A stretch of DNA of 64,000 nucleotides, taken from NCBI GenBank assembly GCA_963781285.1, contig CAWAFI010000025.1, positions 124,001 to 188,000 of the forward strand. Reading direction: 5' to 3'. Source of the DNA: CAIWHR01 sp963781285 (GTDB taxonomy: Bacteria; Pseudomonadota; Gammaproteobacteria; Burkholderiales; Casimicrobiaceae). The translations under genes were made by a program, and so were the position numbers. The notes under the pieces were generated by a model, which had not been told where the DNA came from, did no database searches, and was given only the letters and a program-made list of their open reading frames with translations. Positions 26,793 to 36,459 of the stretch are shown piece after piece (the first letter of the stretch is position 1; every line of letters begins with the position of its first letter).

Positions 26793-26894
26793 CTACTCCT
26801 TCGGCGCGTCGCGCAGGTCGCGCCGCAGGACCTTCCCGATCGGTGTCTTCGGCAAGACGTTGCGGAACTCCACGTGACGCGGCTCCCGCGGTTC
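26793..26894 (-). pseudogene. Acyl-CoA synthetase C-terminal remnant
   Basis: Thirty-three codons ending at 26793 read PRHVEFRNVLPKTPIGKVLRRDLRD, the C-terminal adenylation-domain motif of AMP-forming acyl-CoA ligases, including the Lys that completes the active site (PIGKVLRR). Nothing of the remaining 500 or so residues is present upstream. It is convergent with the MoeA fusion. Confidence 0.65.
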
Positions 26895-27255
26895 GTCACG
26901 ACTCCGGTCGTCCTTCAGTGCCGCCGTCATACCGACAGAGACGAAGGCAGCCGGTATTCCGGCGAGCCACGTCTTGTTGTCTTGCACGAAACGCAGGAGC
27001 GGGCCTTGGTCCGTGTCGGTGGCTGGTGAATGGGAAACAAGACCTTGGCCCATTTTATCCGGCGATGAAGTACTGCCGGAGGCAGCGTACGTACAGCAAC
27101 GGCGAATGATCATAGATCGAGTCGATCGCGGCGGATGCCACGTCCCCGCCGAGCACTCGCTTGGCTTGCCACAACGGGTTGGGCACCGGCCGAATCCGTC
27201 CGTGATTCGACGTCGCGACCGGAGGTGGGTTCCTGGAGTTCCGTTGCTCAGCCAT
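26895..27255 (-). pseudogene. Unidentified decayed coding region, possibly a flavodoxin/HemG-like remnant
   Basis: Joined in frame to the acyl-CoA ligase tail are residues PLLRFVQDNKTWLAGIPAAF followed by VSVGMTAAL, which recall the middle of flavodoxin-domain HemG-like proteins. A separate frame ending at 27055 reads LGGDVASAAIDSIYDHSPLL and then YVRCLRQYFIAG. The pieces do not make one protein. I see a mosaic of fragments and do not assign a function. Confidence 0.3.
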
Positions 27256-27515
27256 TACTCGGCTCGCGCATGGTATACTTGCATCTCAACGGAGAGGGCA
27301 GCTTCAGCCCTTCCGCCCACGCCAGGCTGGACTTGCAACCCTTGGCGATCCCCCCAGGCATCCCCTAGCTTGCGCGATGCCGACTCATAGCCGGTCGAGC
27401 ACCTGGCGTACTTCGCTTATGACTCCTGCGCACGGCTGCGCACTTGCCTAAGTTCAAGCGAAATATCTATATGGGATCTCCTATGTAGCGTTAGTGGTTT
27501 CTCAAAGGGCAACAC

Positions 27516-28007
27516 ATGTCCACTCATACCCAACATATTTCGAATCCGACTACCGTCGTCGCCGGGCGCGATGTAAACGTCGACAAGGCACTTCGAATGG
27601 CCGTCGTAATGGCGGAAGCCAACGAGCGTCTTTTCAAGCTTCAAAGTGACGCGGCCAACGCAGCGTTTGCGGCGAACGCGAAATACCTCAAATCGCTGCT
27701 GACCACCAAGGACACCAGCTCGTTGCTCGCCGAATGGGCCGCCCTTTATCAGGCGAACGTGCGCCGGGTTCTGGATGTTTCGCGCATTGGTTTTGAAACG
27801 GTGCCGGAAACGCAGGCCAAGATGGCGGACCTGATGGGCGAACCGTTCAGCAAGTACACCAAGGAAACGCAGCAATACCTGGAGCAATATGTCAAAGCCA
27901 TCGCTGACGGGCGCGATACGGCCGCAGCCGCGGTGAAGCAGTTTCTCGCCAATACCATTGCAAGCGTAGGCGGACAGCGGGATCCGAAGAAAGCCAAGGT
28001 TTCCTGA
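27516..28007 (+). CDS. phaP: Phasin-family protein (PHA granule-associated)
   Basis: Coats polyhydroxyalkanoate granules in the cytoplasm. 163 aa, mostly amphipathic helix with no membrane segment: MAEANERLFKLQSDAANAAF, SLLAEWAALYQANVRRVLDV, FSKYTKETQQYLEQYVKAI, and a basic tail PKKAKVS. This Phasin_2-type composition is common in betaproteobacteria. Stand-alone gene, followed 55 bases later by a strong terminator. It fits with the PHB-oligomer-hydrolase remnant at 6.7 kb in pointing to PHA metabolism in the lineage; no synthase is in the window. Confidence 0.88.
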   Translation: MSTHTQHISNPTTVVAGRDVNVDKALRMAVVMAEANERLFKLQSDAANAAFAANAKYLKSLLTTKDTSSLLAEWAALYQANVRRVLDVSRIGFETVPETQAKMADLMGEPFSKYTKETQQYLEQYVKAIADGRDTAAAAVKQFLANTIASVGGQRDPKKAKVS

Positions 28008-28061
28008 GCTAAACGGGACACCTCGTTCCGGCGCTAGTCAAGAATAATTGATCGCGCAATG

Positions 28062-28097
28062 GGCCCCGGCAGTTCGACTGGCGGGGTCTTTTCTTTT
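28062..28097 (+). terminator. Rho-independent terminator after the phasin gene
   Basis: GGCCCCGGCAG pairs with CTGGCGGGGTC (one mismatch and one G-T pair) around a TTCGA-like loop, followed by TTTTCTTTT at 28089-28097. Position and orientation fit the end of the phasin transcript. Confidence 0.85.
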
Positions 28098-28287
28098 GCG
28101 TCACACACCCGTCGACGCGACAATGGAGTACTGGAGGCTAACCAGTCAGGGATAGCTGAGGGCCACTTCACAAATTTTCCAACCGCGTGACCTCACCCGC
28201 TCGATGAGAAGGCCGCTTGGTCGCGGTGGAATAGACTATTTTGAGTTGGCCGCCGTACTGCGGCAGGCACCCGAGCTCGCGAAGGCA

Positions 28288-29217
28288 TCACAATCCTCCG
28301 CCCCAGCGGTATTGCCACGCTACGCCGATCAGGTCGTAGTTGTTGTCGGTGCGTGCCGACACTCCGCTGCTGACGTAGAATTTGATCGAATTTTCTCGGT
28401 TCACCGGCAACGCCAAGGTCCCCCCGAGGCGCCAGTTCTGCTGCAGGTCGCTGTTCAGCACGCCATTGAGGGTGGTTCGGCCGCCGACGAAGTACGTGGC
28501 ATCGAGCGAAGCCCAGATCCCGGAGCGAAAGCTGTAGATCAGGTGTCCCTGCAGCGAATAGAGCGGGTCCTGGGAAAGCTTGTTGCCGCCGAAGAAATCG
28601 TCGTTGTCCGTGTAGAACGTTGCCGCCGCTGTGCCTTCCAGCGTCCATGGCCCGATGGCCTTCGAGATCCCGACCTCCGGTTTGAACGACCATCGATTGG
28701 TGCCAATGTTGACGAGCTTGCTGTCATCGTATTGGCTCCAGGGCGCCACCACCCGAAGGCTGGTGCCGATGATCAAGTCCTGCTCCCAATCGGCGAACTC
28801 CTTCAGCGTGAGCGCGGGCGCGCCGTAGAGATTGATCGACAGCCTAAACGCGGAATTGGCAAAACCGTCAACGTTCCGCTGTACCGTTTGTCCCCTGAAG
28901 TCGGCCGTTCCCGAGAGCCAGGTATACGGCACGGTCGCGTCGAACTTGGCAGACATCCCCCACAGATCCAGCACTCTCGCATACGCGATGACGGCGTTCG
29001 ATGTATTGAGGTTCGGATTGGTGATGGACAACGTCTGACCGAAAGCCACCCCGCCCCTCGTGTAGGCGTAGCCGGCGATCAGAAAGTTGACACCGACCGG
29101 AGCATTGGAATAAGCGCGCGGCTCGATGTCTTGCGCCCATGCCGGCAATGCGACCCCCGCAAGCGCGCAGGCGGCGAGCACCGCTATGATTCGTTTCGTA
29201 GGAAGAATCGAACGCAC
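28288..29217 (-). CDS. Outer-membrane channel-like protein (phenol-degradation meta-pathway MetA-like family)
   Basis: 309 aa from a GTG at 29217, with a signal peptide (RIIAVLAACALAGVALPAWA, cleavage after AWAQ) and beta-strand-rich remainder ending in YRWGGGL, where a C-terminal aromatic would normally be expected. Alternating strands such as LYSLQGHLIYSFRSGIWASL and LGGTLALPVNRENSIKFYVS resemble the putative MetA-pathway outer-membrane transporters. The upstream frame is open further but overlaps the MscS gene and has no signal sequence; no strong ribosome-binding site marks the start. Substrate unknown. Last gene of the long minus-strand envelope group. Confidence 0.75.
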   Translation of the reverse strand: MRSILPTKRIIAVLAACALAGVALPAWAQDIEPRAYSNAPVGVNFLIAGYAYTRGGVAFGQTLSITNPNLNTSNAVIAYARVLDLWGMSAKFDATVPYTWLSGTADFRGQTVQRNVDGFANSAFRLSINLYGAPALTLKEFADWEQDLIIGTSLRVVAPWSQYDDSKLVNIGTNRWSFKPEVGISKAIGPWTLEGTAAATFYTDNDDFFGGNKLSQDPLYSLQGHLIYSFRSGIWASLDATYFVGGRTTLNGVLNSDLQQNWRLGGTLALPVNRENSIKFYVSSGVSARTDNNYDLIGVAWQYRWGGGL

Positions 29218-29272
29218 TGGATGCTTTGAGATTGAGATACCACGGAGGATTACCCACGAGGTGTCCCGAACG

Positions 29273-31668
29273 CTAACCCGTCGCCTGGCGCGCGCGCTCG
29301 TCCGCGGATTGAATATGCAGGTCGCGCTGCGGAAAGGGAATGGCGATTCCGGCCCCCTCGAGCTTCCGCAGAATGGCAACGCGCAACGCGTTCTGCGCCT
29401 GCAGTCCCACGTCGACGCGTCGGCACCCATGCGAGCAGCGTAAAGTTGAGCGAGCTGTCGCCGAAGCCCTTGAACATGGCACGCGGCGCCGGATCCGTCA
29501 TGATCTCCGGCACGTCTCCCGCCGCCTCCACCAGCAAGCGCATCACCTGTTCCGGCTCGGAACCCGGGGCGACGCCGACATCGATGTCGTAGCGGCGCTG
29601 ACGGTCGGAGCGCGTCCAGTTCACCACTTCCTTCGACACCAGCTCCCCGTTGGGCACGATGACCTCCGCCCCCTGCCCCGTTCGCACGGTGGAGGAGCGA
29701 ATGCCGATGCGCGTGACCTTGCCCGACAGCGTCCCCCTCTCGATCACGTCGCCGACGCCGACCGGCCGCTCGACGATGAGGATCAGGCCGGATACGAAGT
29801 TGTTGACGACGTTCTGCAGTCCGAAGCCGATGCCCACGCTAAGCGCCCCGGCGAGCAGGGTGACCTTCGCCATGTCGATGCCGAGCGCGGCCAGCGTGAG
29901 CGCCGCACCGACGATGAACATCGACCAGCGCGTGAAGGTCACGACGGCATAGCCGGCGCCAGGCCGCAGCTGGAGTCGGGGCACGATTTCGCGATCGAGG
30001 ACGAATCCGGTGACTCCGGTCAGAACGAGCGTCGCCAAAACGACGGCAAGCGCCGTCGCGACCGCTTTGGCCGCGATGGACACCGTGCCGACTTCCAGCG
30101 TGGCGTCCATCAGCGATTCGATTGCCGAACGCATGGCGGGAATGAGGCCGAGACTGCCCAGCGTGACAAGCGCCACGCCTCCGATGGCAAGCGCGGCCAG
30201 GACCAGGCGCACCGCGCGCAACAGCGCCGGATCCGCGTTGCGCGCGCTCCGGAGCCACCGGACAATCGGCGTGGCAAGAAGCGCGAGCGTCGCGCCATAG
30301 AGCGCCAAGGCCGTCGTGCCGAAGACCAGGCCGAATCCCAGGACGCTGCCCATGCCCGCGCGCACCGATCGTGCCGGACCCATGAATCCAAAGATGACAT
30401 TGAACGCGGTCACCATCGCCGCGGCAATCACCAACCAACGCCACAGCGCGCACGGCGCCCGGGCTCAAGCGCGGCAATGCCTGCTGCAACCGCCCATGGC
30501 GCAGGTCGATGGCGACCGGAACGGCGACGCAGATCACTTGCAGCAGCAGCAGCACCCGATTGGCAATCGCGCTCGCGTCGATCGACGCCGCGCAAAGGAA
30601 TCAGCATCGTGGCAAACGCGAGTCCGTAGAGTGTCAGCGGAATGGGCGCCGCCAGAGCGCGCCGTGCGACCATCGCGGCGGGAATCGGCACGAGCACGAG
30701 CAACGCCTCGTAGAAAAGGATCGGCGGGTCGGGTGCCAGCCACCACAGCGACATCAGCGCAATGAGCAACGATGCGGCAACCGGTCGACCATAGGCGCGC
30801 TGCGCCGACCCGGCGTCCTGCCGGCCTCCTCTGGTGAAGAGCCAGCCGGTCAGCGCCAGGACGCCAAGGAACAATCCGGCAAGACCGGCGCCGTCCTGCA
30901 CCAAGTAGTCTCGCAGCACTCGCCAGGCCGCACGCAGCTCCGCAGCGACGTGCTCGAACTGCGCGGGCGCCGCACCGAGTTGCCATATCGGCGATTTTTC
31001 CACCTCCATCCTGTGCGAGCGAACGCGCTCCTGCTGCGCGGCAATGAGTGCGCGCGCGCCATCGATGCGCGCTTGCAGAGCCAACGCGCGGTCGAGCGCG
31101 AGCAACGCGCTGTCGCGGAACTCCCGCAGACGACCGCTCGTGTCTTGCAGCTTCGCCTCGATCGATCGCGCGCGCTCGAGGACTGGCGCGGGAACGAGTC
31201 GGGTCTCCAGAAACAGCCGCCGCTCCTGCCACTTTCGGGCTTCCGACTCGAGCGCGTTGCCATCGTGTTCGAGGCGCCGGACGATTGCTCCGAGATCGTC
31301 GACAGTGGTCGTAGCAGCGCGATGCAATGCCCACAGTTGACGATCCAGGTCGATCGGGTCGATCAACTCGGCCTTCGCCGTCGCGCTTGCGGCGAGGGCA
31401 TCGAGCGTCCGCCTCCAGCACCGTGACTCGCTGCGCCAGATCGCGCCACTGCCCGGACTGCTCGAGACGGGCCAGCGCCGCGCGCTGCAAGTCCTCGCTT
31501 GCGGTGGCCTGCTCGACCGTGTCGGTGACGGTCGTGGAGGGTGCGACAGTGGCGGGAGGAGTTTCCGCGGCGGCCGGCCGCCGACACTGCACCAGCGAAT
31601 CCGGGCGAGAACAACAGCATGGCTGCCAGAATTGCCATCGGCGTCCGGCTCATGGCTGCAACCGCCAT
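29273..31668 (-). pseudogene. Large MscS-family mechanosensitive channel, several frameshifts
   Basis: About 800 aa when frames are joined. The start at 31668 (TGATG overlap with the chalcone-isomerase-like gene) gives a signal peptide MAILAAMLLFSPGFAGA; then come a periplasmic coiled-coil region (ALARLEQSGQWRDLAQRV, ALHRAATTTVDDLGAIVRRL), several membrane helices, and the MscS pore and beta domain (TLLAGALSVGIGFGLQNVVN, ERPVGVGDVIE, IRSSTVRTGQGAEVIVPNG). It ends with GAGIAIPFPQRDL at 29273. Frame changes are required near 31585, 31410, 30580, 30445 and 29435. The layout is MscK/YbiO-like: an osmotic safety valve in the inner membrane. All motifs survive, so sequencing indels are a serious alternative to decay. 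Confidence 0.75.
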
Positions 31669-32253
31669 CAGCTGCAGGCGCCGCCGAGCATCCCCGCCTT
31701 GATTTCCGGATTCGGCGGATCGGCACCGAGCCAGATCGACAGGAACGCTTTGGCGAAGTCATCGCCCTTGATCGATTCCCTTCACCGCGCCGTTCACATC
31801 GACCTGGAGACCCGCGCCCGGCTTGTGAATGAAGGTCAGCCGCTCGCCGGTTTTGACATCGGCCATCCAGCCGTTGAGCATGGCGATGCGCTCCTTCAGC
31901 GCAGGCAACTGGTCCTTGGAATTCTTTTCGAAGCCTTCGCTCCATCCCTTGCGGAGGTCGTCGGCGCCGACGCTGCGCACGAACTGGAGAATCAGTTCGC
32001 TGGGGGTGTTCGATCCAAGCAGTGCGTTCGGGTCGCTCGAGGTCTTGGCCACATACAGCGCGGCAACGTAGACATTGACCTTGAATGCCGTCGCCTGGCG
32101 CAAGCCGAGACCGTTGAGCGTCAGATTGCTGCCCTCGACCTGGGCCTGGTCGGGAAAGTTGATGCCCTTGCATTCCTTGCCGTGCGCGACGCCCGCGCTC
32201 AGCGCCGCGACCACGAATGCCAGCAGCAGAATCCTTTTCATATCCTGTTTCAT
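31668..32253 (-). pseudogene. Chalcone-isomerase-like secreted protein, one frameshift
   Basis: Bacterial chalcone isomerase-like family (periplasmic, function unknown). Signal peptide MKRILLLAFVVAALSAGVAHG, then LNGLGLRQATAFKVNVYVAALYV, LQFVRSVGADDLRKGWSEG and NGWMADVKTGERLTFIH. After VKGID, near 31768, one base shifts the frame; KGDDFAKAFLSIWLGADPPN and LGGACS follow, ending at TGA 31668. Without correction the protein would stop 33 residues early at 31759. The stop overlaps the MscS start. Confidence 0.78.
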
Positions 32254-32283
32254 CTTGTCTCCAAAAGTCGTGCTACGTGAACA

Positions 32284-33749
32284 TCAATGCGGGGCGCCGG
32301 CCCCTGCGCCGCCGGCGGGTGGATCGGCGACGACTTTCGCGCCAACGTCCTTCAGCAGCCGCTGAAATTCGGGCGACGCGAGGATGATCGTCCCCGCCGC
32401 GGCGCGCAGGCGGTCGACGGCCTCGGCCGGCAGGACGAACGACGTGGGTTGTTGATTCAGGTAGTCGCGCTCCGCCTGGTCGGGGAGCGCGGCAAACGAC
32501 ACATCGATGGCGTAGACCTCCGCGTCCGGGACCCGTATCGCGGCGCAGACCGGCGAGTCCTTGTTGGCGGAACACCCGGCCAGGTTCCGGATCCGCCGCG
32601 CCGTCTCCCACCGCGCCGAAATGTCCTTCAGCAGCTCGACCGCCTCGTAGGAATAGTGATCGATCGGAACGCCGGTGGCCTTCAGCAGGATGTCCACCGT
32701 GCCGGGCGGCGTCTCCGATTCGATCCCAGTTGGTGGGAGGCGACGACAGCGAGTTGACGACGAAGACGATGATCCTGCGCACGTGGTCGAGCGGTGTCGG
32801 CAGGCCCGCGTCGTGCAAGGCTTCGAGGATCTGCAGCGCATCGAGCACGCCGCGCATGCCCACGTTGTCGGACACGCCGCCGTCCACGAGATGGATGTAC
32901 GGGCGACGGACGCTGTCGGTGTAGGTCTCGGCTTCCTTCAGCTCGCGTATCGCGCGCGCCGCCGGCCGCGGCGGATTCGCGGACTGGGTAAACATCTTGA
33001 CCCAGGCCGGAACGGCGTAGTTGCAGGTGCCGCCGTAGTTGTTGATCGTGACGGCGGAGAGCACCACGGGCACGGCAGACGATGCCGCAGCGGCGCGGGA
33101 CAGCCGCACGGCATTGAGATCCGAGCACAGTACGTTGAATATGTTCTGCTGGAAGACCACCCGGCCGCCAGTCGAGATGTCGGTGGCCGACGCCATGATG
33201 AACGGACCGTCGCCGCGGTCGAGGTCGCCGAAGGTCGCACCGTTGAACAGGATCTCGTCGTAGAGCTGGGCCGCCAGTTCGGAGCGACCCCAGCCCGTCG
33301 ACGACAGGTCGCCCCAGTAGGCCGGATTGATGGTGCGGGCGAGGAGCTCGCCCTGGACGTTGCGCTTGAGGAAGCGCTGCTCGTAGTCGGCGAACAGCTT
33401 GTCGCCGTAGAGACCGTAGGCCAATGCGGTGAAGCTGCCGCCCGACACGCCGGTGATGACATCGACGGCGTCGAGCAGGCGGGCCTTGCCCGTTCGGTGT
33501 CGTGACCTCGGTGCGCCGCAGGAACTCCAGAACCCCATAGGAGAACGCGGCCGCGCGGGTGCCGCCGCCCGAAAAGGCGAGGACGACGAGGTTTTCCTGG
33601 CTCTTGAAGTGCTTCTGGCGCGTCTGGAACGTGTAGCCGGCATTCGGATCGACGTGCGTGATCGGCGGATTGACGGGCCGCGTCGCACAGCCGGCCAGTC
33701 CAAGCAGCGCGGCCAACGAAACGGCGAGGCGGAAGCGGGTTACGGACAT
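32284..33749 (-). pseudogene. Patatin-like phospholipase lipoprotein, two frameshifts
   Basis: Predicted outer- or inner-membrane lipoprotein acyl hydrolase. Signal peptide and lipobox (LLGLAGC) open the protein at 33749. The oxyanion loop FSGGGTRAAAFSYG is followed after a shift near 33490 by the nucleophile elbow GVSGGS and later by VDGGVSDNVGMRG with the catalytic Asp. A second shift near 32725 leads into VDILLKATGVPIDHYSYEA and the C-terminal GAGAGAPH at 32284. The Ser/Asp dyad is complete in the restored reading. Fourth gene from the downstream end of the same-strand envelope group. Confidence 0.78.
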
Positions 33750-33830
33750 TGCGTCACTCCAATGACGTTCAGGGGGCGACCTGCGCTATAGGACCCGGCC
33801 CAATCCGCACGAGCGCGCGATCGAGCATGC

Positions 33831-34667
33831 TCACCAATGGAACGCCACCCCGAACATCGGGCCGTTGAAGTTCATGTCCTCGAGATCCTTCCCCGACTTG
33901 AAGTTGTAGTCGAGATACCGCCACATGGCCAGGACATCACCCCAGCGGAAGGCATAGCCGATCCCGGCTGCACCTTGCCACGTCAGGTCCGACTGACCCG
34001 TGCCGACATCGAGATAGAACGGCACGAACCACTCGCGGTTTTCCCCGAACGCATAGCGACCCTTGACCCCGACGATGCCGTCCCAGACGCTGCCGCTGAT
34101 TTCCCTGCTTCCGCTGCGGCTCGGCGCGCCGATCGGACCGAGGTCGCCGGTGATCGACCAACCAAGGGTTGGCTTGATGTCGAACATCCGCGCACCCGCG
34201 AGCACGTCCATTTTCAATGCTGGGTCGGACACCACCCGGTACTCACCGGCAAGGGTCCAGATAGTGCCCTCGAGGTCGAGGTTCAGGTCCGCAGTGGTGT
34301 TGGCCGGAAGCCCGATGTTGCCGATCGAGAAATCGCGCGTTTGCGACTTGTTTCCGCCGACGTTAAGGTAGAGGACATCGGTGAACATGCCCCAGCGGCC
34401 GTTGTGGGCATCGAATGTCCCCATGAACGCGAACTTGAGGTTTTCGATGAGCGTATCGGCGTCGACGTTGATGTTGGAGCCGTCTGCTGGAAACGCCATC
34501 TTGCCGCCAATGGTTGGCAGATAGAGGTAGATGAGCGCGGAAAACTGCCACTTCCCGGATTCCCAGCCGGGTTGCGGTGACTGGGCTGCGGCGGACGTCG
34601 GGAGGACCGCGCCGGCGGCGAAACAGAGGACCGTTGTTGCGCCGCTAAGCAAGCTGGAGATTTTCAT
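33831..34667 (-). CDS. Outer-membrane beta-barrel protein of unknown function
   Basis: 278 aa. Signal peptide MKISSLLSGATTVLCFAAG ending SAAAQ, then repeated amphipathic strands (WQFSALIYLYLPTIGG, TIWTLAGEYRVV, WFVPFYLDVGTGQSDLTW, AAGIGYAFRWGDVLAMWRYL), terminating with FGVAFHW, an aromatic C-terminus as needed for barrel assembly. Eight or more strands are likely. Intact. It follows the Gly/Tyr repeat gene by 76 bases. Confidence 0.8.
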   Translation of the reverse strand: MKISSLLSGATTVLCFAAGAVLPTSAAAQSPQPGWESGKWQFSALIYLYLPTIGGKMAFPADGSNINVDADTLIENLKFAFMGTFDAHNGRWGMFTDVLYLNVGGNKSQTRDFSIGNIGLPANTTADLNLDLEGTIWTLAGEYRVVSDPALKMDVLAGARMFDIKPTLGWSITGDLGPIGAPSRSGSREISGSVWDGIVGVKGRYAFGENREWFVPFYLDVGTGQSDLTWQGAAGIGYAFRWGDVLAMWRYLDYNFKSGKDLEDMNFNGPMFGVAFHW

Positions 34668-34743
34668 CGTGAACCTCGTGGTGGCGAAAGGTGAAAGAGA
34701 CTTGAGCCGAAGCAATTGCACAAACGCGCATGCCGCGCGTGCG

Positions 34744-35481
34744 TTATGGCGCAGGCACCACGCGGTAGTAGACGCCGTTCGCGCCGTACGCCGGCTGGAA
34801 CCACGTGTTGCCACTCAGGTAGTACGTCGTGCCGCCCTTGTTGATCGTCATCGAGCCGGCTGGCAACGTCGCGTAATTGATCCCCATCGCGTAGGTTCCG
34901 CCGGCAGGCGCGCTTGCGGCCGCCACACCCGTGGCCACTCCGGCGCTGTACGCAGCGCTGGTCGCGGCGGCGGTGTTGGCGCTGCCGGTCGCAACCCCCG
35001 CGGCGTATGCGCTCGACGTCGCGGCTTGCGTATTGGCGGACGCTGCGGCAGCACCGACGGCCGCACCGACCACCGCGCCCGCCGCGGCGGCGCAGCCGTA
35101 GCACCCTGACGAGTAATAGGGCACCGCGACCGGCGGGTGGTAGACCGGATACGTCGGCGGATGGTAATAGGTCGCCCCCGACGGATAGGTATGCGCGACG
35201 CCGGCGCCGTACGCACCGTAGGTGCTGCCGCCGTACACGTTGGTGTGCTCGGTGCCGCCGTAGGCGCTGTGCGCCGTGCTGCCGCCGTACATGTTCGTGT
35301 GTTCCGTGCCTTCTCCGGCGGTGTGGGTCGAGCTGCCACCCCACGCATTGGTGTGGCTGGTCGAGCCGTAGCTGTGGCTGGTGCTGCCGCCGTAGCGATT
35401 GGCGCTCGACCATGCCTGCGCCGCGCCAGTCCACAGCGTCGCGGCCAGTGCTGCTGCCAGTACGGGAACGATCGACTTCAT
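34744..35481 (-). CDS. Secreted Gly/Ser/Thr/Tyr repeat protein with glycine-zipper segment
   Basis: 245 aa with signal peptide (VLAAALAATLWTGAAQA). Residues 25-95 hold degenerate repeats built on GGSTxHS and EHTNxYGGST (at least five units). A Pro/Tyr stretch with HPPTYPVYHPP follows, then a small Ala/Gly block (GCYGCAAAAGAVVGAAVG) like a glycine zipper, an Ala/Thr-rich direct repeat (SAYAAGVATG and SAYSAGVATG) and a C-terminal domain with TINKGGTTYYLSGNTWFQPA. AGGAG precedes the ATG at 35481. The C-terminal piece resembles DUF6515-like ends. Function unknown; surface or matrix role is a guess. Confidence 0.75.
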   Translation of the reverse strand: MKSIVPVLAAALAATLWTGAAQAWSSANRYGGSTSHSYGSTSHTNAWGGSSTHTAGEGTEHTNMYGGSTAHSAYGGTEHTNVYGGSTYGAYGAGVAHTYPSGATYYHPPTYPVYHPPVAVPYYSSGCYGCAAAAGAVVGAAVGAAAASANTQAATSSAYAAGVATGSANTAAATSAAYSAGVATGVAAASAPAGGTYAMGINYATLPAGSMTINKGGTTYYLSGNTWFQPAYGANGVYYRVVPAP

Positions 35482-35495
35482 GGTGCATCTCCTCG

Positions 35496-36434
35496 TCATT
35501 GCGACTTCGGGGGGCTTTGGCGGGTGCCGCTTTTGCGGGTGCCGCCTTGGCCGGCCTCGCCAACGGCTTGACACCGGGCGGCAGGGCAGCCGGGCTCACG
35601 AACGCGATGCGCCCGGCCGCCTGGGCTTTTTGCGACGCGAATGCGTCCGGCGGCGATCGCGCCATCGAGCTGCCAGTTGGAGAGTTCCATCTCGTGGCGC
35701 AATCCAGCCGGGTCCATCCGATAGATCGCGCGGATGCGCCTCGGCAGCTTGTCGTCGGCGCCGATCCAGATCTGCAGGAACACGTCGTTGTTGGCCCACG
35801 CCACCATGTCGGTCTTGGTGCCGCCCACGATCCCGGACGGCCCGATGTAGAACGCGAGAATCGCGCCGGTCGTCAACGCCATGTAAGGATCGGAGACGAG
35901 CAGATCGGTGAACGGGTAGTAGATCGCCGCGGTGTCGTAGGCGACCTTCAGCGCCGCGTCTATCGTCGGCGGCGCATCGGCCACGGCGGCCAGGTTCTCC
36001 GCCGGCGCATAGGCGATCATCGCCTTGCCGTCGTAGTAGAACTCGGACGCCGGCCCGTCGCCCGGCATGATCACCTTGAGCTTGTCCGGCCGCTGCATCG
36101 TCACGTCGTAGCGCGTCGTGTAGACGATCGCCGGACCGAGCTTGCTTGGGTACTCGTAGCCCACGGTCGCGGTGAACGACATCGACTTCGCCGCCGCGAG
36201 TCGAGCGCTCGTCGCCTTGAGCAGGTCCATCGCCCGGGGTTCCAACACCAGCTTGAACTCGGGCGCGGCCGCTTTCTTCGTTGGCTTCGCTGCCTTGGCC
36301 GCCTTCGCGGGCGGCGTTGCAGCCTTTGCGTCAGGCGCGGGAGTCTGCGCCGTGACAGCGCCCGTCACGAGCAGACCCAGAACGAGCGCCAGCGCCTTCG
36401 CGGGCCAGCAGCGTCGGTGAATGACCTTGTCCAT
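35496..36434 (-). CDS. DUF2092 (LolA-like fold) periplasmic protein, C-terminus probably shifted
   Basis: 312 aa as read. Signal peptide (ALALVLGLLVTGAVTAQ), an Ala/Lys/Pro linker, then a DUF2092 domain: SMSFTATVGYEYP, TTRYDVTMQRPDKLKVI, EFYYDGKAMIAYAP, PFTDLLVSDPY, VFLQIWIGADDKLPRRI. These fold like LolA/LolB and may bind lipid. After LDGAIAA (near 35650) the alternative frame reads DAFASQKAQAAGRIAFVSP with a KAAPAKAAPAKAP tail, more natural than the Arg-rich annotated end; a C6 homopolymer near 35510 lies at the second change. Located between the repeat protein and a small secreted protein. Confidence 0.72.
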   Translation of the reverse strand: MDKVIHRRCWPAKALALVLGLLVTGAVTAQTPAPDAKAATPPAKAAKAAKPTKKAAAPEFKLVLEPRAMDLLKATSARLAAAKSMSFTATVGYEYPSKLGPAIVYTTRYDVTMQRPDKLKVIMPGDGPASEFYYDGKAMIAYAPAENLAAVADAPPTIDAALKVAYDTAAIYYPFTDLLVSDPYMALTTGAILAFYIGPSGIVGGTKTDMVAWANNDVFLQIWIGADDKLPRRIRAIYRMDPAGLRHEMELSNWQLDGAIAAGRIRVAKSPGGRAHRVREPGCPAARCQAVGEAGQGGTRKSGTRQSPPKSQ

Positions 36435-36459
36435 GATTCTCCTTAGCGCGCTGTCCCGA

